DNA of 64,000 nucleotides, from the NCBI RefSeq assembly GCF_018502485.1, contig NZ_CP075546.1. One strand, given 5' to 3'. How positions within the stretch are numbered: the stretch's first letter is position 1; each line of letters begins with the position of its first letter. A model generated the notes under the pieces. That model did not search any database, was not told the DNA's origin, and worked only from the letters and a program-made list of their open reading frames with translations. Shown one piece after another: positions 36,145 to 45,925 of this stretch. Both the position numbers and the translations under genes were made by a program. Origin of the DNA: Methanospirillum purgamenti (GTDB lineage: Archaea > Halobacteriota > Methanomicrobia > Methanomicrobiales > Methanospirillaceae).

Positions 36145-38364
36145 CTTATCTTTTTTCCCTGCAAAAACACATTGGCCGAATGATATACATCCGTCACCCA
36201 GTGGCATGTCATGGTTTACTATGAGAGTGTATCCATTTTGCTGAGCAACATCCCCAATAGTCTTTCGGATCATTTCATTATAAGCAACTCCTCCAGAAAG
36301 TGCAATGGTATTAATTCCTGCACTTGCCCCGGCATTACAAGCGATGGTTGCGATTCCTCTGGCTAGATTATATTGGAAAGATGCTGCAATCTGCTTTATT
36401 GCACTGGTATCAAACGGATTTTGTAGATATAAGTCCCTTGCTTTTTTCAGAAGGCTCTGTGTGTCAAGTACCTGAGCTTCACCGATTCTGGTTAACGGAA
36501 TTTCCCATGTATCAGGAGAAGATCCAAAAGCAGCAGATTCTAGTTTCATTGCAGGTTCTCCGTCATATGTCTTTTTTCTACAAATACCAAGAAGAGCAGC
36601 CGCTGCATCGAGGACTCTTCCTGTGCTGGTTGTAATTGCTGTATTAAACCTTCTTGAGACTTGCTTTTCAAGAATTAAGAGATCTTTTTCAGTCCATGTT
36701 CGTGTTAACAACAATTCTTTGGTTTTTTCATCCGGGAGAATACCATATAGCATCCTCTCCGGCCAGGTTGTCGCAAGATCCCCTCCAGGCATAAGTACCG
36801 GCATTAAATGTCCGACACGATTGTATTCTGGGGCAGATCCTTCAAAGATCTCGCCGCCCCAGATAGTTCCGTCTGATCCATACCCAACACCATCAATCGC
36901 TATTCCGATACATTCTTCCTGACAGGTTGCTGCAATATGTGCCTGATGATGTTGAACAGGAATTAAAACAGCATCAGTTACCTCACTAAGTTCTTTTGCA
37001 TACCTGGTTGAGAGGAACTGAGGATGCAGATCATGTGCTATTATGGAAATATCAGGTTGCATAAGATCCCGAAGACATGCAATGGTCTCTTTCAAATATC
37101 CATATGTTCCAGGATTTCTGACATTTCCAATATGAGGAGAAGTAATACAAAACCCATGTGTATACAGAGTCACCGTTGAATTAAGTTCAGGACCAGTCCC
37201 GAGTATTGCTTTTTCCCCAAGAAAAATCTTAGTTCTTTTGGGTGCAAATCCACGTGACAATCGTATAATGTATCCATTTCTGATTACTGAATCATCACAC
37301 CGGTTAACAATATCGCGGGTGTGAGTCAGGTAATAATCAACAATACCGGTTAACTTTACGAATGCATCATTCAGAGTAGTTATCATGGGGTAACCTGGTG
37401 CATTGGCACTGGTCATGATGAGATATGGAGCCTTTAGATGGCTGAATAAAAGATGGTGAAGACCGGTATAGGGAACCATGCAGCCAAGGGTATGGAGGCT
37501 GCTGATATGGTCATGCGCTCGTGAGTTTTTTTTATCAAGGATAACTATTGGTGAGATCTCACTTTGAAGCATTTCTTCCTCTTCATGTGAGATCATCGTT
37601 TCCTTTTTTATCCACTCTTTCCGGGCCATTATGGCAAAGGGTTGTTCTGTTCTTCCGAGCCGGTTTTTTAACTCTTTTGAGCTCTCTCCAATACAGGCGA
37701 TATGGAATCCCCCAATTCCCCTGATAGCAACAATATTACCCTGTTCAAGGAGTTCTGCAGTCCTTTGGATTGGATTACTTACATTGATTACCTGACGATC
37801 ACCTGTATGTAGCATAAGAACCGGTCCACATAATTCGCAGGCGATTGTCTGTGCATGATGTCGTCTACAGGAGGGATCACTGTATTCATCTGAGCATTCC
37901 AGACAGGGTGGAAAAATATCCATTGCTGTTCTTTCCCGGTCATATGGAAGAGTTTTGATGATGGAATATCTTGGTCCGCAATTTACACATGATGTTGCAA
38001 AATATCCTTCATATCTCCCTCCCTGAGTAAAGATATCATGCACACACTCCGGGCAGGTGGCAATATCCGGTGGAATGAGACCTGTTCGTATGCCGTCATG
38101 CGATTTTAGAATAGAAAATGAGTCTGGGGGTGATCCAGATAATGGATGAATTTCTATTGAATCGATAATGGAAAGGGGGGTTCCTCGTTTCAAGTCTTCT
38201 ATGAAATCGTCAAAATTATTCCCCCATGCATTTATGCGGACCTCTGATCCAGTGTTCCATACTGACCCATGAATGCTATGCGCAATCGCCCGGGCATATA
38301 CAAATGGTCGAAATCCTACGCCCTGAACAATTCCCCGTATTATTATATAGCCCTGTTTTGGCAT
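36139..38364 (-). CDS. hypF: Carbamoyltransferase HypF
   Basis: 741 residues with the full HypF layout: acylphosphatase domain (VQGVGFRPFVYARA, about 12-90), two zinc-finger motifs (CPECVHDIF...CVNCGPRYS and CLECSDEY...CELCGP, about 105-180), a YrdC/Sua5 domain (about 195-370) and a Kae1-like carbamoyltransferase domain with HHQAHIAATC (about 460). It makes the thiocarbamate on HypE that becomes the CN ligands of [NiFe] hydrogenase. Confidence 0.96.
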   Translation of the reverse strand: MPKQGYIIIRGIVQGVGFRPFVYARAIAHSIHGSVWNTGSEVRINAWGNNFDDFIEDLKRGTPLSIIDSIEIHPLSGSPPDSFSILKSHDGIRTGLIPPDIATCPECVHDIFTQGGRYEGYFATSCVNCGPRYSIIKTLPYDRERTAMDIFPPCLECSDEYSDPSCRRHHAQTIACELCGPVLMLHTGDRQVINVSNPIQRTAELLEQGNIVAIRGIGGFHIACIGESSKELKNRLGRTEQPFAIMARKEWIKKETMISHEEEEMLQSEISPIVILDKKNSRAHDHISSLHTLGCMVPYTGLHHLLFSHLKAPYLIMTSANAPGYPMITTLNDAFVKLTGIVDYYLTHTRDIVNRCDDSVIRNGYIIRLSRGFAPKRTKIFLGEKAILGTGPELNSTVTLYTHGFCITSPHIGNVRNPGTYGYLKETIACLRDLMQPDISIIAHDLHPQFLSTRYAKELSEVTDAVLIPVQHHQAHIAATCQEECIGIAIDGVGYGSDGTIWGGEIFEGSAPEYNRVGHLMPVLMPGGDLATTWPERMLYGILPDEKTKELLLTRTWTEKDLLILEKQVSRRFNTAITTSTGRVLDAAAALLGICRKKTYDGEPAMKLESAAFGSSPDTWEIPLTRIGEAQVLDTQSLLKKARDLYLQNPFDTSAIKQIAASFQYNLARGIATIACNAGASAGINTIALSGGVAYNEMIRKTIGDVAQQNGYTLIVNHDMPLGDGCISFGQCVFAGKKDKL

Positions 38365-38421
38365 TTTTATTACAACAAACCTTTAATTTTTTATCCAACG
38401 TTATTATAATAGGGTTTTGAA

Positions 38422-38928
38422 TTGACGGGTCATGTGCGGATTGTGAATGATCCGGTAGAACTGGTTCCCCTTTTCGTGGTATTTAATAATACCCATTATA
38501 AGAAAATTCTCGAACTCCTGAATAAAAATTGGATGACCCCAACGGAGCTGAGTGACGTTGTCGGAGCAGAATATGTCAGAGATGGGCTACTTCTTCTTCG
38601 AAAAGGGAATCTCATTGAGGAGAAATGGAGAATGCCCGAACCAGGGAAAAAACCGGAGAAAGAATACCGGGCTAATTATAGTAAGGTCCGTGCTAACTTC
38701 CAGTGTAACTTTTCAGATCTTGGGGATCTTCTTGCCATCGCATTTACGAACGGGGATGATCTCAGGATGAAGGGTGACAGTGTGGAAGCTGAATTATCCA
38801 GAGGGAATAGTTCGATTAGTGATATTGCCAGAAAGTTCGGAGTATCACCAGTGTTTATTAAAGGAATTGCAAAGAGAATTCCACATCTTGATGTGAAAGG
38901 TCAGGGACTGGTCGTTTTGAATGAATGA
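38422..38928 (+). CDS. ArsR-like winged-helix regulator
   Basis: 168 residues. An N-terminal winged HTH (about 15-75: YKKILELLNKNWMTPTELSDVVGAEYVRDGLLLLRKGNLIEEKW) is followed by an archaeal C-terminal part with a second HTH-like SISDIARKFGVSPVFIKGIAKR. The start is taken as TTG at 38422, 8 nt after an AGGG; GTG at 38434 is possible. It is first in a coupled run with the next HTH gene and a helicase. Confidence 0.75.
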   Translation: MTGHVRIVNDPVELVPLFVVFNNTHYKKILELLNKNWMTPTELSDVVGAEYVRDGLLLLRKGNLIEEKWRMPEPGKKPEKEYRANYSKVRANFQCNFSDLGDLLAIAFTNGDDLRMKGDSVEAELSRGNSSISDIARKFGVSPVFIKGIAKRIPHLDVKGQGLVVLNE

Positions 38929-39724
38929 AAATGATCCAGGATACACCATCCTGAAAAATAAGCGTGATGTCACCAGGTTTCAAATCTTGGTAGATATTGC
39001 AGCCCATCAGCCTGCAATACGACAACAGGAGATTGCAGCAGGTCTAGGTGTCACCCCTCAGGCTATTTCCGATTATGTACGGGAATTAACAGATGAGGGA
39101 ATGCTAAAAGCACCCGGGCGAGGTAGATATGAAGTCACAAGGGAGGGTGTTGAATGGATTCTGCATCATGCTGAGGTTCTTGAATCATATGCACGCCACA
39201 TAAGAAATGATGTAATTAAGCAGGTCTCTGTATGGACAGCCATTGCTGCTGAAAATCTGACAATAGGAGATTCTGTTGGGGTATATATGAAAAATGGTCT
39301 GTTGTATGCCTCAAAACAACCACAGTCAGCAAATGGTATGGTAGTGTCCGACACTCCTAAGGGTGAGGACGCCGGGGTATCTGGTCTTGAAGGAATCATC
39401 ACCCATCGTGAATCAACTGTTTTTGTATGTAAAGTTCCAAGGGTAGAACGGGGTGGTTCACGCAAGGTCAGATTAGATGCTCTGAAAGAGGTTATCAACA
39501 GGGTGACAGTTGTTGCTTGTGTTGGTCTTGAAGCATGGGTATCCCTGAAAAAAATTGACAGAGTTCCGGATCTATATTTTGGTTCACGGGAAGGAGCGGT
39601 TGAGGCAGCTCTTCATGGAATTCCGTGTGCTATTGTAATTGTTGATGAATTTTTTACAGACTTTTTGAAACAGCTTGAACAGGCGGATCTCACGTATGAG
39701 ATCCATGACCTGGTGTCTTCATGA
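38921..39724 (+). CDS. Archaeal HTH protein (DUF7839-like)
   Basis: 267 residues. N-terminal MarR-type winged HTH (about 12-75, QQEIAAGLGVTPQAISDYVREL) and a C-terminal domain of about 180 residues conserved in methanogens and haloarchaea. Overlaps both neighbours (8 bp with the upstream regulator and an ATGA with the helicase). Its constant position before the helicase suggests a shared nucleic-acid function rather than simple repression. Confidence 0.75.
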   Translation: MNENDPGYTILKNKRDVTRFQILVDIAAHQPAIRQQEIAAGLGVTPQAISDYVRELTDEGMLKAPGRGRYEVTREGVEWILHHAEVLESYARHIRNDVIKQVSVWTAIAAENLTIGDSVGVYMKNGLLYASKQPQSANGMVVSDTPKGEDAGVSGLEGIITHRESTVFVCKVPRVERGGSRKVRLDALKEVINRVTVVACVGLEAWVSLKKIDRVPDLYFGSREGAVEAALHGIPCAIVIVDEFFTDFLKQLEQADLTYEIHDLVSS

Positions 39725-41823
39725 AGGCGATAATTCAGCCGACAAAAAAATATTACCGGATTTTATATATTGACACTCATCACATCCGGATTACCGGGAT
39801 GCTTGAACTTGTTGATACCCCAAAAGGGATCAGACCAGTAAAGTACCGGATCAGGCACACAAAAAGTGGTGGGTATCGCAACACTCCCAGCAAGGATCTC
39901 ATTACCCATTTACGACGGGCTCGGGTTTACCTGACTGGACGAGATAAACCATTTGAGTCATTCCTGCAGGATCTTCAGATTTCATTTGCCTTTGTCTCAT
40001 TATGCAGATTTTGTCTGATGGATGACCGGATAACGGAACTTGATAAAAAAAATACTGTAGGATTTGGGGAAAATGAGCAGATTTGTATGGACTGTGCGAG
40101 GAAAGAGCTTCGTAGAGAACTGGTTCACATGGGCCGTCTTGGCCGATCTGCACTCTCTCATTTAGACGAACTTTTAGAAAAGTACCGAAGTGTTGATAGA
40201 GTTTTAGCGACGATTGAACCTGACCGGCTAACGGTTGGACATACAATGTATGACCGCCTTGAAGCTCACCCTGTAGTGCAGACCAGTAGGATTGAGGAAC
40301 TACCATTTCCCCATGAGTTTGTGACTGCCTGTGGTGTTGAATCACTTATGCCTGTTCAACAGCTGGCTGTAGAAGCCGGACTCTTATATGGAAAAGACCT
40401 GCTTGTTGTTTCTGCAACCGCGAGTGGTAAGACATTCATCGGTGAGATGGCCGGTCTAAAAAATTATTTGGAAAGACGAGGTCGCGTTCTTTTCCTGGTC
40501 CCTCTGGTTGCCCTTGCATATCAAAAATATGAACGTTTCTCTCAAAAATACGGGCATTTAACCGATGTATCTATAATTACCGGTACAAGTCGTATAGCTG
40601 TTAAGGAAAACCGGAGAGCTGCCAACAGGAACCGGGATGGTGGAATTATTGTTGCTACATATGAGGGTGTCGATCATCTCATGCGCCTCGGAGAGTCCTT
40701 TACCAATGTTGGGACGGTTGTTATCGATGAAGTGCAGATGCTTGAGGATCGCGACCGTGGTCACCGGGTCGACGGTTTAATAGCCCGCATGAAATATTCT
40801 TCACCAAAAGCTCAGTTCTTGTATCTGAGCGCGACGATTGGTCTTCCGAAATTACTTGCAGGCAAGTTAAATTCTAAACTTGTCAGGTATGATGATCGTC
40901 CTGTAACTCTTGAACGCTATCTGATCTTTTCTGAACGAGAACAGAAGATTCCAACCGAACGAACCTTAGTTGCAGAAGAGTATAATCGAATATCTGATAA
41001 GGGCTACCATGGACAGACTATAATATTCACCAATTCCCGGGCCCGGTGTCATATTATTGCTGAGAAGATTGGTGATGGTGTTGCGCCATATCATGCCGGT
41101 CTTACTCAGTCAGAACGACGATTGGTTGAAGAAAAGTTCGAAAAAGGACAACTTCGTGCCGTCGTTACAACTGCAGCACTTGCAGCGGGTGTGGATTTTC
41201 CAGCATCCCAGGTAATTTTTGATTCCTTGGCGATGGGGATAGAATGGCTTACCGTTCAGGAATTTCAGCAGATGTCAGGTCGAGCCGGAAGACCTGATTT
41301 TCATGACCTTGGAAAGGTTGTACTTCTTGCAGAGCCCGGAGCCAGTTATATAAGGGGCTCCCGACTTACTGAAGAAGAAGTTGCAATGGGTCTTTTGAAA
41401 GGGGAAATGGGTGAAGTCGCTCCTCAATACACTCTGGAACAGAGTTCTGAGCTCTATGTAGCTAATGCGGTTATCTCGAAAGGCAGTCAGAGTGCAATAG
41501 ATAAAATTGAGGGAAACCTGGTTGGTGAATCTGAACCTGTTGAAGAACTTTTGCTTGACAAAAATTTTGTCTATAAGGAGAATGGAGATATCCGTCTCAC
41601 GCCCCTTGCACGAGTGATGGCTGAGCATTTCATTGGTGTTGAGAGGTTATCACGCATCATCCGGCTGGTAAATGATATGAAAGATCCTCTGGATATTCTG
41701 GCCGATCTCGAGTGCGCAACTGATGAAGAAGCAGCCAAAGATAAAAAGCATAAAAATAATCTGGAAGACGATACTTCCAAGAAAAAGAAAAAGCGCCGGG
41801 GAAGAAGGGTAAAGCGAAAATAA
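39721..41823 (+). CDS. Ski2-like DEAD/DEAH helicase (DUF5814 type)
   Basis: 700 residues. An N-terminal archaeal extension (1-200) carries a CxxC pair (CRFCLMD...CMDCARKEL, about 98-125). Helicase motifs follow: ATASGKT (about 236), VPLVALAYQK, DEVQ (II), LSATIG (III), TTAALAAGVDFP (V) and QMSGRAGRP (VI), typical of Hel308/Ski2 relatives. The C-terminus is a basic KKKKKRRGRRVKRK tail likely to bind nucleic acid. It probably remodels RNA or stalled forks; the substrate is not evident. Confidence 0.88.
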   Translation: MKAIIQPTKKYYRILYIDTHHIRITGMLELVDTPKGIRPVKYRIRHTKSGGYRNTPSKDLITHLRRARVYLTGRDKPFESFLQDLQISFAFVSLCRFCLMDDRITELDKKNTVGFGENEQICMDCARKELRRELVHMGRLGRSALSHLDELLEKYRSVDRVLATIEPDRLTVGHTMYDRLEAHPVVQTSRIEELPFPHEFVTACGVESLMPVQQLAVEAGLLYGKDLLVVSATASGKTFIGEMAGLKNYLERRGRVLFLVPLVALAYQKYERFSQKYGHLTDVSIITGTSRIAVKENRRAANRNRDGGIIVATYEGVDHLMRLGESFTNVGTVVIDEVQMLEDRDRGHRVDGLIARMKYSSPKAQFLYLSATIGLPKLLAGKLNSKLVRYDDRPVTLERYLIFSEREQKIPTERTLVAEEYNRISDKGYHGQTIIFTNSRARCHIIAEKIGDGVAPYHAGLTQSERRLVEEKFEKGQLRAVVTTAALAAGVDFPASQVIFDSLAMGIEWLTVQEFQQMSGRAGRPDFHDLGKVVLLAEPGASYIRGSRLTEEEVAMGLLKGEMGEVAPQYTLEQSSELYVANAVISKGSQSAIDKIEGNLVGESEPVEELLLDKNFVYKENGDIRLTPLARVMAEHFIGVERLSRIIRLVNDMKDPLDILADLECATDEEAAKDKKHKNNLEDDTSKKKKKRRGRRVKRK

Positions 41824-41912
41824 TATTATAATTTGATTTTTTAGGAATTTTAATTTTTAATATCATAGTTATTCTTTATTGAGTTGTCGGTTATTTTTCG
41901 CTCTATAGTTAA

Positions 41913-41924
41913 TTTTATATATGG
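41913..41924 (+). promoter_or_regulatory. TATA box of amt-glnK
   Basis: TTTTATATATGG about 150 nt upstream of the amt start. It places the transcription start near 41940-41950, at the 5' edge of the folded leader described next. Confidence 0.6.
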
Positions 41925-41941
41925 TGGAAGATAACTTCTTA

Positions 41942-42030
41942 CTACCCATGTGGATGAGACCCACTGGGGAAGGCTGAAAGTATCAGTCGCCTGTGGATAA
42001 TTTATCAGGCGAAAGCCTCTAATCAGGTAG
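41942..42030 (+). promoter_or_regulatory. Multi-stem structured leader RNA of amt-glnK (candidate riboswitch)
   Basis: P1 closes the domain: CTACC (41942-41946) with GGTAG (42026-42030). Inside are P2 GTGG/CCAC (41950-41964), P3 GGCTGA/TCAGTC (41972-41988, one G-U) and P4 CGCCTG/CAGGCG (41988-42011). AGGC-GAAA-GCCT (42007-42018) is a GNRA hairpin that excludes P4, so two folds compete. AATCAGGT occurs just inside P1's 3' strand and again at the ribosome-binding site (about 42057). The class is not recognised. Nitrogen-status control of amt-glnK is inference. Confidence 0.5.
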
Positions 42031-42073
42031 ATACAGGATCAGCAATACTGGTGATCAATCAGGTGATTAGAAA

Positions 42074-43267
42074 ATGACGCTAGATAGTGGTGCAACTGCG
42101 TGGATACTTGCCTCTACCTGCCTGGTCATGCTCATGACTCCGGGGGTCGGGCTGTTCTATGGAGGTTTGGTACGGAGGAAAAATGTCATCTCAATGGTGG
42201 CGTTAGCGTTCCTCTGTTACGCTCTCGTGAGTGTACAGTGGGTCTTTTGCGGATATTCACTCGCATTTGGCTCTGATATTGGAGGATTCATAGGTGGCCT
42301 TGATTATATTGGACTGGCTGGGATTGGGATGGAAGCAACAAATCTTCCTATACCGGATATCCTGTTTGCTGCGTTCCAACTGGTCTTTGCTGCCCTTACA
42401 CTGGCAATCCTGACATCTGGTGTAGCTGAACGGATCCGTCTGTCAGCATTTGTATTGTTCGGATTACTTTGGACAACACTTGTCTATGATCCCCTGGCAC
42501 ACTGGGCCTGGGGTGGTGGCTGGGCAGCTTCCCTTGGAGCTCTGGACTTTGCAGGAGGGACAGTTGTTCATATCAGTTCAGGATTTGGTGCTCTGGCAAT
42601 TGCCCTGGTGATTGGAAAGCGGATGGGCTTTGGAGAAAGTTCGATGGAACCTCATAACATTCCGATGACTCTGCTCGGTGCAGCGTTACTCTGGTTTGGA
42701 TGGTTCGGATTTAATGCCGGAAGTGCAATTGCTGCCGATGGTCTGGCTTCAAATGCCTTTATGGTAACAAACACTGCCGCTGCAGCCGGAGCGCTTACGT
42801 GGCTTCTTGCAAGCAGCATTCGTGGTAAACCAAGTTCGGTTGGAATGGTATCTGGAGCTATTGCAGGGTTGGTCGGAATTACTCCTGCAGCTGGATTTGT
42901 TGATGTTCCGGCAGCCCTGATTATCGGTGCTGTTGCAGGTCTGATATGTTATAGTGCTCTGCTTTGGCGCCTTAAGAAAGGATTTGATGAGAGTCTTGAT
43001 GCATGGGCCATCCACGGTGTTGGTGGTCTGTGGGGTGCAATCGCAACTGGAATATTCGCAAGTGTTGGAAAGAGTGGTCTTCTCGCTGGTAATGTATACC
43101 AGTTTGGCATCAACACAGTAGATGCACTCATTGCTGTGGCATATGCCTTTGTAGTGACCTATATTCTGGCACTTGTCATCGACAAAACAATCGGACTGCG
43201 TGTATCAGAAGATGAAGAATATGTGGGACTTGACATCTCCCAGCATGGAGAACGGGCCCGCTCATAA
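42074..43267 (+). CDS. amt: Ammonium transporter Amt
   Basis: 397 residues, 11 hydrophobic helices. Signature elements are TPGVGLFYGGLVRRKNV, the DPLAHWAWGGGW segment with a pore residue, DFAGGTVVHISSGFGAL (pore His), WFGWFGFNAGSA and AIHGVGGLWGAIATG (second pore His). It conducts ammonia/ammonium and is gated by GlnK. It starts without a cleavable signal extension, and a 12-bp gap leads to glnK. Preceded by the structured leader. Confidence 0.97.
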   Translation: MTLDSGATAWILASTCLVMLMTPGVGLFYGGLVRRKNVISMVALAFLCYALVSVQWVFCGYSLAFGSDIGGFIGGLDYIGLAGIGMEATNLPIPDILFAAFQLVFAALTLAILTSGVAERIRLSAFVLFGLLWTTLVYDPLAHWAWGGGWAASLGALDFAGGTVVHISSGFGALAIALVIGKRMGFGESSMEPHNIPMTLLGAALLWFGWFGFNAGSAIAADGLASNAFMVTNTAAAAGALTWLLASSIRGKPSSVGMVSGAIAGLVGITPAAGFVDVPAALIIGAVAGLICYSALLWRLKKGFDESLDAWAIHGVGGLWGAIATGIFASVGKSGLLAGNVYQFGINTVDALIAVAYAFVVTYILALVIDKTIGLRVSEDEEYVGLDISQHGERARS

Positions 43268-43279
43268 GGTGGTTGAATT

Positions 43280-43612
43280 ATGAAACTCGTAAAAGCTATC
43301 ATCAAACCAGAAAGACTGGATGCGGTAAAATCTGCCTTAGAAGAGGCTGGATTTTTCGGCATGACAATTACTGAAGTGCAGGGTCGTGGAGAACAAAAAG
43401 GAATTAGCCTGCAATATCGTGGAGGAACGATAGAAGTAGATCTTATTCCCAAAATTGAGATGGAGATTGTAGTAAAAGCTGAAAAAGTCCCACAGGTTAT
43501 TGAAGCTGTTAAAAAAGGAGCTTATACTGGAAAGATTGGTGATGGCAGAATTTTTGTTCTCCCCATCGAAGAATCTATTAAAATCAGGACCGGAGAAGTA
43601 ATTCGGGAATAA
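43280..43612 (+). CDS. glnK: PII signal protein GlnK
   Basis: 110 residues. KLVKAIIKPERLDAVKSALEEAGFFGMTITEVQGRG start, a T-loop with the conserved Tyr (LQYRGGTIEVDLIPK) and the TGKIGDGRIFVLPIEESIKIRTGE C-terminal PII motif. It senses ATP/ADP and 2-oxoglutarate and blocks Amt. The amt-glnK pairing and strong GGTGG upstream site support coupled expression. Confidence 0.97.
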   Translation: MKLVKAIIKPERLDAVKSALEEAGFFGMTITEVQGRGEQKGISLQYRGGTIEVDLIPKIEMEIVVKAEKVPQVIEAVKKGAYTGKIGDGRIFVLPIEESIKIRTGEVIRE

Positions 43613-43632
43613 ACGATATTAAAAGAATGAAC

Positions 43633-43661
43633 GGGGGATTGTCAGTGATTATGACACCCCC
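43633..43661 (+). terminator. Hairpin after glnK
   Basis: GGGGG and TGTCA pair with TGACA and CCCCC around a 7-nt loop, with a 2-nt bulge, in the gap between convergent glnK and the minus-strand gene at 43705. It is likely a bidirectional transcript end; a stable 3' stem-loop rather than a T-run terminator. Confidence 0.6.
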
Positions 43662-43704
43662 CATCTTCCCTTAGAGGTTGTACAGGATTTTTGATTATCC
43701 TCTT

Positions 43705-44541
43705 TTACTCTGAATAACATACCCATCTATCATAAATCGGATCAGAATCTGATTCAAATATCTCCGCTTTTTTTCCAGAATTTAAAACCCATTCTTTTAT
43801 CAGATTTATTTCAGGTTCAGTCCCGGTAGTGAATAAGATGTTATCAGAAACCAAGCATGTTGCAGAAATTATCTCCTGCCATATGTGTGCATTAAATGAA
43901 TGAATCTCTCCTATCATGAAACCACAGGCAATTGAAACCTTTTTTGTAAGATAGTGGGAAATCATCCTGCCATCTATCCACATAATCCGTTCAGGTCGTA
44001 ATCTTTTTTCCATCATCCCCCTGACCAGAAGAGATTCATCATTGTCGAAAGCAAGGGGATGCATCCCATATTGTTCCATAACCATTGCACCGACCCCGGT
44101 TCCGCAACAACAGTCAAGACCGGTCTGGTGTGAATCTGTTCCTATGGTTTTTTTCAGTAATGATTCAATACTATGTACCCTGGCAGGATTCAGATCATTT
44201 GGTCCGGGTTGAACAGAACTGCATAAAATTGTACTAAAATAATTCCTTATCGCATCTTGGGCAATTTCGTTATCTTCCTGGTATATGTCACAATCAAACT
44301 GCTCAAAATGTTCAATGAGAGATAAAGAGGGTTCTCTCAGGAGGGTGCAACATCCTATCCACCCATCATTTTCATCTTTTTGAGCAAATATTACCGGTCT
44401 TTCATCTTCATCAACCAGGATTTTTCCAGATGTTCCAGGTCTCTGCACCATAAATTCATCCATATCCGGGTATACGAGGTCAGAAAACATCGGTTCTATG
44501 AGAGAGATTTCTTCAAGTTCCAGCATTTCTGTAATTTTCAT
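43705..44541 (-). CDS. SAM-dependent methyltransferase-like protein
   Basis: 278 residues. The C-terminal half has a Rossmann-type motif I, GLDCCCGTGVGAMVM (about 140-154), a following acidic residue in LAFDNDESL, and further strands, as in class I methyltransferases. The N-terminal 120 residues are not recognised. Similar genes occur in methanogens without assigned substrate. It stands alone between glnK and serS on the minus strand. Confidence 0.6.
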   Translation of the reverse strand: MKITEMLELEEISLIEPMFSDLVYPDMDEFMVQRPGTSGKILVDEDERPVIFAQKDENDGWIGCCTLLREPSLSLIEHFEQFDCDIYQEDNEIAQDAIRNYFSTILCSSVQPGPNDLNPARVHSIESLLKKTIGTDSHQTGLDCCCGTGVGAMVMEQYGMHPLAFDNDESLLVRGMMEKRLRPERIMWIDGRMISHYLTKKVSIACGFMIGEIHSFNAHIWQEIISATCLVSDNILFTTGTEPEINLIKEWVLNSGKKAEIFESDSDPIYDRWVCYSE

Positions 44542-44647
44542 ATTGCAGGCCAGAAAGAATTAGAAGTAAGAAAAAAAAGAGCTGCCGGTTTAACCTGCAT
44601 GATACCTATATAAAAATGGATTTTTTTATGAAAATTTCATTCAAGTA

Positions 44648-45925
44648 TCAGAGAAATTCCTTATTATGGATATACGGCCGTAATACCTTTGGTATTAACA
44701 CGGATCCATCTTCCTGCTGATTATTTTCAAGAATTGCCCGCATTGCCCGAGATGTAGCAATTGCTGTCGAGTTGAGAGTATGAACATATTGCTTGGACTC
44801 AAAATCTTCCTTATCTCTTACCTTTATGTTCAGCCTGACTGCTTGATACGTCGTACAGTTGGAACATGAAACAACTTCCCGATATTCATTCTCTCTTGGC
44901 ATCCAGGCCTCGATGTCATATTTTTTCGCTGCAACAGTTCCAATATCTCCAGTACAGATGTTTACCAGACGATATGGTATCTCGAGTTTTTGGAATATTT
45001 CTTCTGCATTCTCCCGGAGTTCTTCGTGTATTGTCCAGGAATCATCTGGATGGCAGTAAACAAATTGTTCTACCTTATGGAACTGATGGACGCGGAAAAG
45101 ACCTTTGGTATCCAATCCATGTGATCCAATCTCTCTTCTAAAACAGGGGGATAGTCCAGCAAGTTTGAGAGGAAGATCCTTTTCTTCAAATATTTCATCC
45201 TGGTACATTGCAGCCATAGGATGTTCGCTGGTAGCAATCAGGTATGCATCATCATCCTCAATTTTATACATGACCTTTTCAAAATCGTCAAGATCTGTAA
45301 CTTCCTCGTAAGATTTTCGGTTGATCATGTACGGAGGGATAACCGGAATGTATCCTTTCTCCATCAGAAGATCAAGGGAAAAGCGCTGAAGAGCGAGATC
45401 GAGCAACACCAGGTTTCCTTTCAGGAAGTAAAATCCGGCACCCGAGGTTTTTGTTGCCCGTTCAAAGTCTGCCCAATTATTATCTGCTGCAAGCTGTCCA
45501 TGGTTTTTCAGGTCGAAATCAAAATTTCGTGGAGTGCCTACTTTCGTTACTTCAACATTTGCTGAATCATCTTTTCCAACAGGTACACTCTCATGAAGGA
45601 TGTTCGGCAGCCGCATCAGATAATTCCGGATTTTTGCTGATATCTCTTCCATTTCAGCTTCATTTTCTTTAATGCGTTTTGGCAGATTTGCTGCTTCGGT
45701 GATGAGTGAACGTGCATCTTCTCCAGCCTTTTTTGCCCGGTTAATATCATAGGAGATAGAATTTCTTCTATGACGCAGTTCATTCGTTAGCCCAATAAGT
45801 TCACGGTGACGAATATCCTGCGCTATCAGGTCATCAACCCAAGTTATTTTATCTAAATCATTTCTTTTCCTGAGATCTGCTTTCACGATATCAGGATTAG
45901 CGCGAATGAATCGTATATCTAGCAT
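44648..45925 (-). CDS. serS: Seryl-tRNA synthetase (bacterial type)
   Basis: 425 residues from the ATG at 45925; GGTG lies 7 nt upstream, and an in-frame GTG three codons earlier is less likely. An N-terminal coiled-coil tRNA-binding arm (about 30-105) precedes the class II core: ATSEHPMAA, PCFRREIGSHGLDTKGLFRVHQFHKVEQF (motif 2) and NSTAIATSRAMRAILENNQ (motif 3). Some methanogens instead use a distinct methanogen-type SerRS, so this is a lineage marker. Confidence 0.96.
   Translation of the reverse strand: MLDIRFIRANPDIVKADLRKRNDLDKITWVDDLIAQDIRHRELIGLTNELRHRRNSISYDINRAKKAGEDARSLITEAANLPKRIKENEAEMEEISAKIRNYLMRLPNILHESVPVGKDDSANVEVTKVGTPRNFDFDLKNHGQLAADNNWADFERATKTSGAGFYFLKGNLVLLDLALQRFSLDLLMEKGYIPVIPPYMINRKSYEEVTDLDDFEKVMYKIEDDDAYLIATSEHPMAAMYQDEIFEEKDLPLKLAGLSPCFRREIGSHGLDTKGLFRVHQFHKVEQFVYCHPDDSWTIHEELRENAEEIFQKLEIPYRLVNICTGDIGTVAAKKYDIEAWMPRENEYREVVSCSNCTTYQAVRLNIKVRDKEDFESKQYVHTLNSTAIATSRAMRAILENNQQEDGSVLIPKVLRPYIHNKEFL

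Noticed and set aside
41942..42030. amt leader considered as a fluoride or hammerhead-type RNA (GATGAG and GAAA pieces)
   Set aside because: The GATG, CTGA and GAAA pieces are present but not in the order and pairing those classes require, and the downstream genes do not fit fluoride export.
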